Below are positions 1 to 8,796 of a stretch of DNA of 64,000 nt, piece by piece. Below the pieces are notes generated by a model. It searched no databases and was not told the DNA's origin. It saw only the letters and a list, made by a program, of their open reading frames with translations. The DNA lies in NCBI RefSeq assembly GCF_000230975.2, contig NC_021172.1, positions 3,658,001-3,722,000 on the forward strand. Reading direction: 5' to 3'. The stretch comes from Hyphomicrobium denitrificans 1NES1. Its GTDB lineage: Bacteria > Pseudomonadota > Alphaproteobacteria > Rhizobiales > Hyphomicrobiaceae. Made by a program: the position numbers and the translations under genes. The number at the start of each line of letters is the position of its first letter. Position 1 is the stretch's first letter.

Positions 1-1
1 T

Positions 2-388
2 ACGACGCTTTCTGTTCCGGCGCTGACAGGCGCGATCATGTGCATGGGTGTCGCGACGGCGAACGCCGTGCTTGTCGTCAGCTTTGCGCGCGAACGGCTT
101 GCAGAGCACGGCGATCCGATCATTGCGGCGGTTGAATCAGGCTACATTCGTATTCGCCCGGTGTTGATGGCGGCGCTGGCCATGATCATCGGCATGGCGC
201 CGATGGCGCTCGGTCTGGGTGAAGGTGGCGAGCAGAACGCACCTCTCGGGCGCGCCGTGATCGGCGGTCTCATTTTCGCGACGGCCGCAACATTATTTGT
301 TGTTCCTGTCGTTTTCAGCCTGATGCATCGGCGCAAGGCAGCAGCTTCGCCAAGCGATTTCATTCCGGGAGATTACAATGTCGCCTGA
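2..388 (+). CDS. RND efflux transporter, C-terminal part (5' end outside window)
   Basis: This is the last ~128 residues of an AcrB/MexB-type inner-membrane resistance-nodulation-division pump, which exports substrates using the proton gradient. Visible are the last transmembrane helices of the second bundle (GAIMCMGVATANAVLVVSFA, then PVLMAALAMIIGMAPMALGL, then GGLIFATAATLFVVPVVFSL) and the family's RPVLMAALAMI pattern that follows the amphipathic helix. The reading frame is open from base 2. It overlaps the downstream adaptor gene by 11 bases, so the two are one operon in the order pump then adaptor. The substrate cannot be told from this fragment. Confidence 0.9.
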   Translation, partial: TTLSVPALTGAIMCMGVATANAVLVVSFARERLAEHGDPIIAAVESGYIRIRPVLMAALAMIIGMAPMALGLGEGGEQNAPLGRAVIGGLIFATAATLFVVPVVFSLMHRRKAAASPSDFIPGDYNVA

Positions 389-1592
389 GTTGCCCAAAGA
401 GGTGCGGGCACGCTCGCGCTGGAAGATGTCGCTGGCAGCGGTCGTATTTATTAGCGCTACGTCGTTTATAGGTTTCACCGGCATCGAATGCCGGGAGCAA
501 ACGCTGGCGAGCCTCAGGGTAAAATCCGCCGAGCGATCCGTGCCGACGGTGGCCGTATCGACGCCCAATGTGCAGAAGAGCATCGGTACGATCGATCTTC
601 CTGGGCGCCTCGACGCATATTCGCAAGCCGCGATTTTTGCGCGCGTCAGCGGCTACGTCGCGAGCCGAAAGGCGGATATCGGCACCCGAGTCAAGGCAGG
701 AGATCTGCTCGCGGAAATCGATGCGCCAGATCTCGATCAGCAGCTTTTTCAGGCGCAATCCGAACTCAACAACGCCAAGGCCAATGCCGCGTTGGCGAAA
801 GTTACGAATGAACGCTATCAGGCATTGCTGCCGAAGGATTATGTGACGCGCCAGGCGGCCGACGAAAAAGCTGCGGATTTCGAGGCGAAGACGGCGCTCG
901 TCAAGTCGGCGCAAGCCAACGTCGATCGCCTTAAGGCGCTTTCGGAATACAAGCGCATCGTTGCGCCCTTCGATGGTATCGTGACGGTGCGTAACACTGA
1001 TGTCGGCAACTTGATCAATACCGGTAGCGCGACGGGGTCGGAAATGTTCGTCGTCGCCGACATTCACAAACTCCGGCTCTATGTGAACGTGCCGCAAGCT
1101 TACGTGCCGATGGTCACGAACGGCACGACAGCGGTTCTGACGGTTCCCGAGCGGCCCGGCAAACAGTATGAGGCAAAGGTCGAAGCCTCCGCCGGGGCTG
1201 TCGATGTCGCTTCGGGAACGACACGCATGCAGCTTGTGGTCGATAACACGCCTGGTGAATTGATGCCGGGCGCTTATGCAAGCGTGCGTCTGACCGTCGG
1301 CGACAAGCGCGATGTTCTGGTCGTTCCGTCGAGCGCGGTTATTTTCGACAAGGATGGTCTGCATGTCGCGACCGTGACCTCAGATGATCGGGTTTTATTG
1401 AAACACATCACGATCGGACGCGATCTCGGGAGCAAGATCGAAATCGCATCCGGACTCGCGCCAGAAGACAGGGTGATCGAGAGCGCTCCTGATGACATTG
1501 CCGACGGTGACAAGGTGAACGTCAAAGAGCAGTCAAACCCCGCGACTGCACCGTCGTCGTCGAATAGTGTTCATCTGAACAACAAGGGCTGA
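378..1592 (+). CDS. RND efflux periplasmic adaptor (HlyD/MFP family)
   Basis: A 404-residue membrane-fusion protein that links an RND pump to an outer-membrane channel. An N-terminal hydrophobic anchor (about residues 14-34) is followed by the lipoyl/barrel-sandwich half motif (GYVASRKADIGTRVKAGDLL), an alpha-helical hairpin rich in Ala/Lys (about 110-190), the second lipoyl half (YKRIVAPFDGIVTVRNTDVG) and beta-barrel and membrane-proximal domains (PGAYASVRLTVGDKRDVLVV). Length is normal for the family. Its start overlaps the end of the pump gene by 11 bases, which points to translational coupling. The tail is Ser/Asn-rich and of no clear role. Confidence 0.93.
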   Translation: MSPELPKEVRARSRWKMSLAAVVFISATSFIGFTGIECREQTLASLRVKSAERSVPTVAVSTPNVQKSIGTIDLPGRLDAYSQAAIFARVSGYVASRKADIGTRVKAGDLLAEIDAPDLDQQLFQAQSELNNAKANAALAKVTNERYQALLPKDYVTRQAADEKAADFEAKTALVKSAQANVDRLKALSEYKRIVAPFDGIVTVRNTDVGNLINTGSATGSEMFVVADIHKLRLYVNVPQAYVPMVTNGTTAVLTVPERPGKQYEAKVEASAGAVDVASGTTRMQLVVDNTPGELMPGAYASVRLTVGDKRDVLVVPSSAVIFDKDGLHVATVTSDDRVLLKHITIGRDLGSKIEIASGLAPEDRVIESAPDDIADGDKVNVKEQSNPATAPSSSNSVHLNNKG

Positions 1593-1664
1593 TCTCTCTT
1601 CCAGGAACGCCAGAGCAGCCGGGCGCGTTTTCCTTCTATCCAGTGATAGAGGAGTTTGCCTCGC

Positions 1665-1985
1665 ATGCGGAAATTGCTTCTGACTGGTGCATCTGTGGTG
1701 TTCTTCGGCGTGTCGACGGTGGTCGCACAATCCGATCCTGGTGGCACCGCCCCGGAAAACTCCGAACCCGGTGCGAGGAACGCTGAGCAGGTCGAGCCAG
1801 GAAAAGTCGGCCCCGGCAGCGAAAAGAATTCGCGGGTTTCGCCCACGTCACCTGATATTCCGGCGCACGCGCAGCCGCCTCCAGACATCAATCTGCCAGC
1901 CGATTCCGGGTCATCGGGCAGCGGTGGTGGCGAACAAGGGCAATCCAACAAGAACTCCACTGCGCCGCATCCCGGGTCGCGTTAA
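1665..1985 (+). CDS. small exported Pro/Gly/Ser-rich protein
   Basis: About 106 residues. It begins with a clear Sec signal peptide (MRKLLLTGASVVFFGVSTVVA, cleavage probably after VVA) and continues as a low-complexity acidic chain rich in Pro, Gly, Ser and Glu with no recognisable domain. I chose the ATG at 1665 because a GAGGAG ribosome-binding sequence lies at 1649-1654. A TTG three codons upstream is the alternative. It follows the efflux adaptor by 72 bases and may be the last gene of that operon. Function unknown; a periplasmic disordered protein is the most that can be said. Confidence 0.6.
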   Translation: MRKLLLTGASVVFFGVSTVVAQSDPGGTAPENSEPGARNAEQVEPGKVGPGSEKNSRVSPTSPDIPAHAQPPPDINLPADSGSSGSGGGEQGQSNKNSTAPHPGSR

Positions 1986-2282
1986 GGCGTGTCCTTCGTG
2001 AGCTGGCCACCGTCCGTCTTGTGGATCTCCGAAGCAATGAAAGTGAGAATGGTGGTTAGATTGGCAGCTAGGCTCACGGCGATGTAAACTGGATACAATG
2101 GTGGGGAAAACTATCCGCACGCATTTCTTTCACTTGGCATTGCCACAAACGAGAGATTTGCTGCTGCCGTCGTCCGCAGCAGTTTGTGTATTTGTGTAGC
2201 CGCTGCAATCGCTATTCGCCAATCTAGCGAGGGTGACAGCCACAGAATGCCTTCGGTGTTCTGAAAAAAAGGCAAAGGCCTG

Positions 2283-2315
2283 GGAGCGATGGCAAAACCG
2301 TCGCTCCTTTTTCTT
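2283..2315 (+). terminator. Rho-independent terminator
   Basis: GGAGCGATGG at 2283-2292 pairs with CCGTCGCTCC at 2298-2307 across a CAAAA loop (one G-U pair), followed by TTTTTCTTT. It probably ends the efflux operon transcript, or an unannotated transcript, about 300 bases after the last gene. Confidence 0.8.
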
Positions 2316-2457
2316 TATTGCGTTCAGCTACATCTATTGTGACTTGTTCATGACGGCAGTATTAGCTACCGCTCAGGATAGCGGGAAGAGCATCGCTGCT
2401 TGCTAGGTCGGACGAGCGGGACCGAAACCGGCAGACGTGAGGGTGGTGCAGTCCTGT

Positions 2458-2490
2458 AAGCCCTGCTGCCAATCAGCAGGGCTTCTTATT
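2458..2490 (+). terminator. hairpin, probable terminator
   Basis: AAGCCCTGCTG (2458-2468) and CAGCAGGGCTT (2474-2484) form a perfect 11-bp stem with a five-base loop. The following bases are only moderately T-rich (CTTATTGATTTTT). No open frame lies between this hairpin and the terminator at 2283-2315, so it may end a short RNA transcribed from about 2320. Confidence 0.6.
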
Positions 2491-2985
2491 GATTTTTCGC
2501 TACAATAAATGGAACTTGGCGGTGCGGTAAGGCGCGCACTACATGCACTGAAGATCTTTGATGGATCGGGGGTGGGAATTTGGCTTCTCAGTATGAAGCG
2601 GCAGAAGAGATTAGATTTGAATCTCTTTCATTTTCGTCGCTTCGGCTTTCCGTTTCGCCTTAGGATATCTTTTTTCATATGAGGAACATCTTGCGCCTTG
2701 TCTACCGTCACAATTCTCCACGTGGCGCGAACTGATAGAACGGTAGCTGCTTTGCATACACGGGAGGCATATTGTCGTAGTAGTGCAAGAGGATTGAAAA
2801 AAGCAAACAGGCCCAAAAGCGATACTGCGATAAGAAAAACTGCGCATATCCAGGAGGCCTAATTGCGCGATCCAATGTTTAGACGTTATGCCACGTCCAA
2901 TTTATAACGCAGGTTGTGCCCCAATATTGCCGCCCGAGCCCCTGAAATGGGTGGTTCGATTTGTCGTTAAATAGAGGATGGCTAC

Positions 2986-3219
2986 GTGAATCGCCTTTCA
3001 AAAGAGATACTTGAGACGGACACAGCGGTTGGTCGGCGCGTTCGCGATCTTCGAATGGCTGCGAACAAACCAAAGGCGGACGTGGCCGCCCACTCTCAAA
3101 TGTCGCTGGCTGACTATGCCATGTCCGAACGGGGAGAACGTCGGTTTCGCGCTATCGAGCTTTTCGGGATCGCGAAGTGCCTCGACGTTCGGATGAAGGA
3201 CATTATGTCCGGCATCTAA
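2986..3219 (+). CDS. XRE-type helix-turn-helix regulator, copy 1
   Basis: A 77-residue protein that is essentially one lambda-repressor-like HTH domain: VGRRVRDLRMAANKPKADVA, then MSLADYAMSERGERRFRAIE, then LFGIAKCLDVRMKDIM. This is the five-helix pattern of small XRE regulators, where the conserved Glu-Arg-Gly-Glu-Arg block sits before helix 4. The start is GTG with an AGAGGA sequence 10 bases upstream. A second, related gene follows at 3386. Likely role: DNA-binding repressor or antitoxin-like regulator; its target is unknown. Confidence 0.7.
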   Translation: MNRLSKEILETDTAVGRRVRDLRMAANKPKADVAAHSQMSLADYAMSERGERRFRAIELFGIAKCLDVRMKDIMSGI

Positions 3220-3385
3220 AGCAGGGGGTTGGCAACAAGTTGAAATTGCGCAGTGTAGTATTTAAGCCGTATTTTCCCCACATATATAAAGTCAAATTCG
3301 AACTATTCTCCATAGTCTATTTTAGCTTGACCGGGCGGTTGCGCGCCGCGCTTTGCGGAGATGAAGTAGGGTAACGCGAGACTAC

Positions 3386-3625
3386 TTGCGCGCACATCGG
3401 CGGAGACGTGTCATTACCAACATCTGCAAGCTGATTGGCGAACGAGTGGGAGATCTTCGAACGAAAGCTAACATGACAGCCGAGACCGTAGCTGAAGCTG
3501 CGAAGATGGACGTGTCAGATTACGTGCGGAGCGAAGCAGGCGAACGCAGATTCAGAACGTCTGAACTCTATCTCATTGCAAAGACGTTAGGGGTTGAATT
3601 GAAGGACATTGTGTCAACCTTATAA
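3386..3625 (+). CDS. XRE-type helix-turn-helix regulator, copy 2
   Basis: A 79-residue paralogue of the gene at 2986. The two align over about 63 residues with the same GERRFR block and a similar C-terminus (TLGVELKDIVSTL against CLDVRMKDIMSGI). The only usable start I see is TTG at 3386; upstream bases give no strong ribosome-binding site, so the true N-terminus is uncertain. Its stop overlaps by six bases the end of a convergent gene at 3620. The pair probably arose by tandem duplication. Confidence 0.6.
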   Translation: MRAHRRRRVITNICKLIGERVGDLRTKANMTAETVAEAAKMDVSDYVRSEAGERRFRTSELYLIAKTLGVELKDIVSTL

Positions 3626-3805
3626 TGTCGACCTGAATCCCTCAGCTTTCGCGTCGATCAAAACAGCCGTTTGCACGAGCAAGTTCTTTATCGCTTCGTA
3701 CGTTTGCTTGTCTCGTGTTTGCGACGCTGCATCAAGCGCGTCCATTAACGTATCGCACACATCAAATAGCAGACTCGTCGTTTCGTCGGGCTCGAAATAA
3801 GACAT
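3620..3805 (-). CDS. hypothetical 61-residue protein
   Basis: A short helical protein (MSYFEPDETTSLLFDVCDTL, then a mostly helical stretch ending DAKAEGFRSTL). The frame stays open further upstream, but the N-terminal extension looks like random sequence, so I start it at the ATG at 3805. It converges on the second XRE gene. No domain was recognised. It could regulate or partner the XRE pair, but nothing in the sequence proves it. Confidence 0.4.
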   Translation of the reverse strand: MSYFEPDETTSLLFDVCDTLMDALDAASQTRDKQTYEAIKNLLVQTAVLIDAKAEGFRSTL

Positions 3806-4149
3806 GAATTGCCGGCACATTCGCGTACCCCTACATGGCAGCACAAGCGCTAGAACTGACGGGGTTGCTACTATCTCGCGAGTGAGATGATCTGGTGGAC
3901 GACTCTGAAACGAAAGGAACACCCCTCCGTTCCTTTTGACACATGTGTTTATACTCAACATCATGCGCCCGTTACGCACCCACTATGCGATAGAACAGCC
4001 AAATGAGGCCAAGCCCCCGCTCCCTCAACGGAACGTTAGTATAAGCTTGTCCTTAGGTCGAGAGTAACTGTACACAAATATCACAACGGAACGATGTCCG
4101 GCGCCTCACTCGAAAAGCGATAGTCTTCTTAGGAGCACCGATGGTGGTC
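3806..4149. other. intergenic, nothing recognised
   Basis: About 340 bases of AT-richer sequence between two minus-strand genes. I see no convincing open frame, RNA gene or strong hairpin. Confidence 0.5.
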
Positions 4150-4809
4150 TCAGGGGCGAATAGCTTGGTTTGCGGTGCTTGGGCGGGTTGAGATTGACGT
4201 GTGCGTTCGTTTCCCGTCGCGTTGCCGTGCCCCGTATTGTTGCTCGTCTGAGGTTTGGCGTGGAACCAGAATTGTTGTCAGGGGCGGAGGGCCGTCCGGC
4301 AGCGCTTGTGTTCCCGTGCTCGAAATCGCAGTCATTCGGATTGTCGAGTATGGCGACGACATTTTCGCACGAAGATACGTCCTGGCAATCAATATTGCTG
4401 CTCTGCGGTATTTATCCTGCGAGACTGTTATGATGTGTAGTTCTTCGTCCACGCAACGAAGGCTCGCATCCAAGCACTGCAGTAGAATGCGCGCGCCTGA
4501 ACCCATGATCTCATCAGGTTCGCCGTCCGGTGGCCAAATCTCTTCTGACAGCAACAGACAATCGACGCGATGGAAACGCGCATGTGCTTTTTTGAAAAAT
4601 GCTGCGGCTTGCTTTGGAGAAGATCGGTCGAACTCTTCGCAGTGCACATTCTCCTGACCAAGGAACTTTGCCTTGAGTGCGGACAGATGTTCTCGGGGCG
4701 CACCGAGAAACAAGCGCGCCCCGTCGCACAATGCCGTTTTGGCGGAGCCCAAGACGCAGTCGGAGACCGCCACGGGAATGACGATCACTTTATTGTCCAT
4801 TGATCCCAT
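4150..4809 (-). CDS. degenerate short-chain dehydrogenase-like protein
   Basis: 219 residues. The first ~110 follow the plan of the SDR Rossmann fold: VIVIPVAVSDCVLGSAKTAL in place of the glycine-rich dinucleotide loop, then EEFDRSSPKQAAAFFKKAHA and RFHRVDCLLLSEE, which match the usual D-v-x-D, helix and v-D-x-L-v-N-N-A-G segments. The TGxxxGxG loop and the NNAG motif are missing, and only a poor YxxxK-like region remains (DKYRRAAILIARTYL). The last ~50 residues are low-quality sequence rich in Thr/Arg. It is either a non-catalytic SDR relative or a decaying gene. Position between other remnants supports decay. Confidence 0.45.
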   Translation of the reverse strand: MGSMDNKVIVIPVAVSDCVLGSAKTALCDGARLFLGAPREHLSALKAKFLGQENVHCEEFDRSSPKQAAAFFKKAHARFHRVDCLLLSEEIWPPDGEPDEIMGSGARILLQCLDASLRCVDEELHIITVSQDKYRRAAILIARTYLRAKMSSPYSTIRMTAISSTGTQALPDGPPPLTTILVPRQTSDEQQYGARQRDGKRTHTSISTRPSTANQAIRP

Positions 4810-4989
4810 GGCGATCCCTGCAATCTAAGCGTGTATATCAGTATGAATGCACGTCAGCGGACACAATTCAATCGTGTGCCGGCGATTGCTGAATCATTCT
4901 GTGGATTGGCGGCCGCTGCCCAGCATCCGCCGCCGCTCGCCAATTTGCGGGGTTGCAAGCATAGCCAACACATAACAGCGCCGCGCGAG

Positions 4990-5170
4990 GGCGTCCGCAG
5001 AGCCTAATCGCACCGACGACCTTAGACCGCAGAAAGTGCGTGGCTCACTCGGTGGTCGGCAACGAGCACAGCTCGCGCTCAACAAGCCTTTGCCACGCGC
5101 GTTGTTTGACAGTCTAGAGCTTGGGGATTTGGCGTATCAGCATGAAGTGAGCGAAGGTGACGAGACTTGA
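4990..5170 (+). pseudogene. decayed copy of the element gene at 10266-10562
   Basis: Reading 5051-5170 in frame gives a chain ending KPLPRALFDSLELGDLAYQH and then EVSEGDET before a stop. This matches the C-terminus of the intact gene at 10266-10562 (KPLPRALFDGSDLGDLKYQY, EVRDGDEV) almost residue for residue. A further match (DDLR) lies just upstream at about 5014. The frame is broken by stops and shifts before about 5000 and no start remains. A related element or module therefore once lay to the left of the present element. Confidence 0.75.
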
Positions 5171-5177
5171 GGCCATT

Positions 5178-5250
5178 TATTTTCGGCGCATCTTGCCGCC
5201 CACGCTTCGGCTTGTTTTCCAGCTCGATAAACTCCCACCAAACCGCGCTG
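5178..5250 (-). pseudogene. decayed fragment of the element gene at 11001-11216
   Basis: The minus strand encodes EFIELENKPKRGRQ, which corresponds to EFMEPKDRPKWGGK at the C-terminus of the intact gene at 11001-11216. Upstream similarity (a Phe-x-x-Arg-Phe-Gly-Gly equivalent) continues only after a one-base shift. Order and orientation relative to the preceding fragment match the intact element, but the DUF4279 gene that separates them there is absent here. Confidence 0.65.
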
Positions 5251-5407
5251 AAGGGACCATATCTGTGAGCGCGCTTTCACTCCACGTACCTGTTAGCGGA
5301 AAATGAGGTTCGCAACTGGCGACACTGTGGAAGTTTGGGAGAATGCATGTTGTGTCAAGTACCTGCCTTGTGGTTGAAAGCCCGGCACCTCTTCAAATGG
5401 TTCCATA

Positions 5408-7301
5408 ATGGCTAGTGGCACTTCGCGAATCCCCTCCATAGATGGACTGCGAGCAATTGCTGTGCTGGCGGTCCTTCTTTTTCACGTCGATCACAAACTA
5501 CTGCCAGGTGGCTATCTCGGCGTAGATTTATTTTTTGTGATTTCTGGATTTGTCGTCACCAAATCCCTGGCTGAAAATAAGCTTCGCTACCGCGAGTTCT
5601 TGCTTAGGCGCTTCTATCGATTATTTCCCGCGGGAGCGACGACCATTCTCGTCACGCTTCTTGCTTTTGAGTTTGCGGGACACGGCTTGCTGTCGAAGCA
5701 GCATGTCCATTCGGCTATTGCTTCGTTCACTGCCACGTCGAACTTCTACTTCATGCGGCACAGTGGTTACTTCGACACAGCCTTACAGGGGAACCCCTTT
5801 CTACATTTTTGGTCGCTTAGCGTAGAAGAGCAATTTTATCTGGTTTGGCCCTGGCTCATAATTCTCATATCTGCTTGGCGCTTCTTCGCGAAAGCCGCAT
5901 TTTTGATCGTCCTCGCTATTATGTCCGCTGCGATCTTTTGGTGGGCGCCTGTTGAGGCTTTTTACCTGATGCCGGCAAGAGCCTTTCAATTCGGGGCGGG
6001 CGCATTGGCATACTTCGTCTTAGGCCAGTATCGGCTTCTACTTCCAAGCATCGGAATATATGCGATGCTTGGATCGTCTATTATTCTGTTTTTCACGCAT
6101 GACGGTACGCAATCGTGGTCGACAGCAATTCTATTGCCAACGGTAATTTTTGCGAGTCTCGTGTTACTGGCTGCGAACCAACCTTTGGATCGGCTTCTAC
6201 TGCTGTTTCCAATTCAATATTTAGGGCTGGCGTCTTATTCCATATACTTGGCTCATTGGCCTATCATCGTCTACAGCAACATCGTTTACGATGCTGGTAT
6301 TCAGACCAAGGTATTAGCTTTTTTGCTATCGATCGTGGCCGGAGTTGCTCTCCATTATGCGATTGAACGGCCGCTTAATTTTCGTATTTCCCAAAAAACT
6401 GCGCGTAAAAAGAGCCGCTTCTTTGTGATCTTCGGCGGGCCGGTGATTGCTGCGACAACGGCGTGCGTAATGGCCGTCATATTCGCTCAGATTCACGCGT
6501 CTGCAATGCCAAGCTCGCTTACCGCAAGTCGACAGGATAGCGATCTGGACGAGGCTGAGAAAATTTATGCGCAAACCGAAACGATACGGGCTGCAGCGAT
6601 TAAGAAGTCCTGGGCATGTAACACCTTCGAACCTGGGAGGCTCAATGGCAATAAAAAATATAAATTGCTGGATGATCTGAACCTTGGCGAATGCCTGAAA
6701 GGAAAAAACTTACTTCTTGCCGACAGCACCGCTGAAGTTGCCGTCTATCTCCTTGCGACCACAGGCAAAGCCGACAGCTTGGCGCAACTCGATAGTGCTG
6801 GTTGCTCTTTCTTACTTTCTACGACTGCACCGGACTGCACTAAGATGAATGCACTCCGATTGACGCTCATAACAAATACGAGTTGCGCGTATTCAACCAT
6901 CTATCTGGCTTTCAGCTGGGCAAAATATAAGCCCGACGATCTTCGTGCTCTTTTTGCATTGGTGGCAAAATCACCCTGCAGTTTTGTCATTTTAAGCCAG
7001 CTTCCATCTTTTACGGTAAACCCAGAGCAAGCATTGCGCGCCAATAATTCGAACAACGTAGATTTTACTTTCGAAAGTGAGCGAGAATGCCCGAAAGGCA
7101 ACGGGTCTCATTGATGAGGTCTCGCGAGATCAGCCAAATGTTCAAATGCTTCGCTGGTCGCCTCTCGACAATCCCCATCCCGAACTTCCCGTTCTAACGC
7201 CAAAGAGTGAAATCATTTATCGCGACAGCTATCACTACACGGACGCGGGGAAGAGATGGCTCATGTTACAATACCTACGGGCGAAGGCGGGCGCGTCATG
7301 A
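5408..7301 (+). pseudogene. OafA/YrhL-type membrane acyltransferase, frameshifted
   Basis: Residues 1-330 form an acyltransferase-3 domain with about ten transmembrane helices. They start with the classic SIDGLRAIAVLAVLLFH and GGYLGVDLFFVISGF motifs and contain FLHFWSLSVEEQFYLVWPWL. Such proteins acylate surface glycans or lipids. A C-terminal SGNH-like domain follows: KNLLLADSTAE stands in for the GDSH block, and YRDSYHYTDAGKRWL is the terminal Asp-x-x-His block. The first frame stops at 7114, but the SGNH C-terminus continues in the +1 frame (7077-7301), so one base was gained or lost near 7076-7090. Full length would be ~630 residues, normal for the family. Either a pseudogene, a phase-variable gene or a sequencing error. 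Confidence 0.8.
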
Positions 7302-7392
7302 CAGCCTTACAGCTTGTCTGTGGGCCGGAATCGATTGCTCAGAGCCTGCCAGCAGTTGGCAAGTAAGCGACGCTCGCGCAAGGTTTCCAGGC

Positions 7393-8364
7393 TCAGAACG
7401 TCGGTAATTGAACCATCAACTGCCGCTGTTCGGGCGTGCCGTGCCAGTCTTTTATGTATGTTCCCGGCCGCTCGACTATCTGATGCAGATCGGCGTCTAG
7501 AGGCAGTGGCCGTTGCGAGGCGCGGAACCGATAGACGGCTTTGACGCGGTTCGACATCAGCAAGAGAGCCGGGGCGAAGCTGCCAGCTCCGATGCAGACG
7601 ATCGACGCGCTGATGATCGTTCGCGCATCGGACACGAAGCCGAGAGACGTGCACTTCCAATTCAATTTTGTGGTGGCAAGCCATTCTTCCAATGCCGAAA
7701 CGCAGGGGTTTGACCTGTCCTCGAAAACGACATGGACGGCATTGACGCCATAGCGTTGAACGGCATCACGGATCGCGACCTGATAGTAGCTGAGCGGCGG
7801 TTGCGTGTATCCGGGATGAGGCACTGCGTCAGTGAAGATGTCCCCGGCCTTGATATGAATGACCATCTTGCGGGGCCTCGGACCTTCGCGGCCGATATCT
7901 TTCAGAACGTAGTTCGATCCCAGCGATTTGGTTAGGGTAATCCGCTCTGCCGCTGTTGGCGCAAAGTCCTCGAAGCCTGCAAGGTGGAAGAACGTGCCTG
8001 AGAGCGTCGTCTCGCGCGAGGCCGACCTTGAGGCGATCAATTCGATACCGTCGAAAGTCCCGTCCTTGAGAACGAGATCGGGCGGCATATCGAGGTTGCC
8101 GACGTGGATGCGCTTGATCCCGCAACGTTTTGCGATGTGGACCGCGTTGACGAGTTGGATTACGGCGTTACCGAACCTCCCGCCTTTCTTGATGCTGAAA
8201 GCCGTGATTGGCGAAGCGCCGCAGTTCGTAATCTGCCATCGGTCGTTCGCGACCTGGTTCCGCGCCCCTGAGGCCACGAACTGCGCGCACGCGCCTAGAA
8301 AGCCAGTGTTCCGCATTGATGCTCCCCGTGCGAACATTATTCTCGCGGCTTTCCGTGTTGCCAT
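7393..8364 (-). CDS. fucosyltransferase-like glycosyltransferase
   Basis: A 323-residue protein. Residues ~60-80 (GGRFGNAVIQLVNAVHIAKR) resemble the GR-x-GNQ-x-x-Q motif at the N-terminus of GT11/protein O-fucosyltransferase-type enzymes. VIHIKAGDIF near residue 170 resembles the HxRxGD loop that binds GDP-sugar. A later segment (FVSDARTIISASIVCIGAGSFAPALLLMS) fits the third conserved motif with a Ser/Gly-rich nucleotide-binding loop. It converges on the acyltransferase gene, so both probably served surface-polysaccharide decoration. The exact sugar is not determinable. The start could be an internal Met (residue 10 or 17). Confidence 0.55.
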   Translation of the reverse strand: MATRKAARIMFARGASMRNTGFLGACAQFVASGARNQVANDRWQITNCGASPITAFSIKKGGRFGNAVIQLVNAVHIAKRCGIKRIHVGNLDMPPDLVLKDGTFDGIELIASRSASRETTLSGTFFHLAGFEDFAPTAAERITLTKSLGSNYVLKDIGREGPRPRKMVIHIKAGDIFTDAVPHPGYTQPPLSYYQVAIRDAVQRYGVNAVHVVFEDRSNPCVSALEEWLATTKLNWKCTSLGFVSDARTIISASIVCIGAGSFAPALLLMSNRVKAVYRFRASQRPLPLDADLHQIVERPGTYIKDWHGTPEQRQLMVQLPTF

Positions 8365-8615
8365 GCGAAAATCTACCCCCGCTCAATCCTGCTAGCCGAA
8401 CCTGACTTCAGCAAGACTGTTTCCCAGCACTCCCTTGTTGAGTGTCCGCGGTGTTCCTCGTCAGGACCTCTTGAGCGAATGCGTAGTAAAGGAGCAAGCG
8501 ACCGAGCGTCGAGTACAGCAGGAACCGGGGTGCATCTGGTGATATTAGGCGGGATCAAACCGGGGATCGTGGTGTAGGTGTACGTGTGACTTGAGCGCCA
8601 ACTTATTGATATTAT
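8365..8615. other. intergenic between surface gene and attL, nothing recognised
   Basis: About 250 bases upstream of the glycosyltransferase start. This should contain its promoter, but I could not pick out a convincing one. The integration point of the element follows directly. Confidence 0.4.
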
Positions 8616-8661
8616 TGGTGCCGCTTGTGTGACTCGAACACACGACCCCGTCATTACGAAT
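8616..8661 (-). repeat. attL: partial tRNA-Thr 3' half (direct repeat with 32644-32689)
   Basis: Matches the 3' half of the intact tRNA-Thr gene at 44 of 46 positions, from the CCA end through the T arm and variable loop to the 3' side of the anticodon loop. Homology stops at 8662, so no complete tRNA exists here. The two differences (8628 and its partner about 14 bases on) are on opposite strands of the T stem and keep it paired. This is the usual scar left when a tyrosine integrase inserts an element into a tRNA 3' end. Confidence 0.9.
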
Positions 8662-8796
8662 TACAAGGTCTTGCTATTTCATCAGTTTTTCTTTGCGAAT
8701 TTTTCTCCGTCGGTTGTAGCTGAATCAATGTGTTTAGCGCTCTAATTCAACCAATGACTCCGATCCTGTTCTCGTGTCAGGACAGGGAAGCGCGGG

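Larger units (their letters stand above)
1986..2985. other. 1-kb intergenic stretch, AT-richer, with two terminator hairpins
   Basis: No convincing gene was found in these 1,000 bases. The stretch holds two strong hairpins (2283-2315 and 2458-2490, listed separately). On the minus strand at about 2628-2850 there is an open frame with one hydrophobic segment (AVFLIAVSLLGLFAFF), but it has no acceptable start codon. It may be a decayed membrane-protein gene. Composition shifts away from the GC-rich chromosome here, which marks the start of the accessory region. Confidence 0.5.

Noticed and set aside
2628..2850. Minus-strand small membrane protein gene
   Set aside because: The frame has a plausible membrane segment but no start codon before it and no ribosome-binding site; kept only as a remark on the intergenic stretch.
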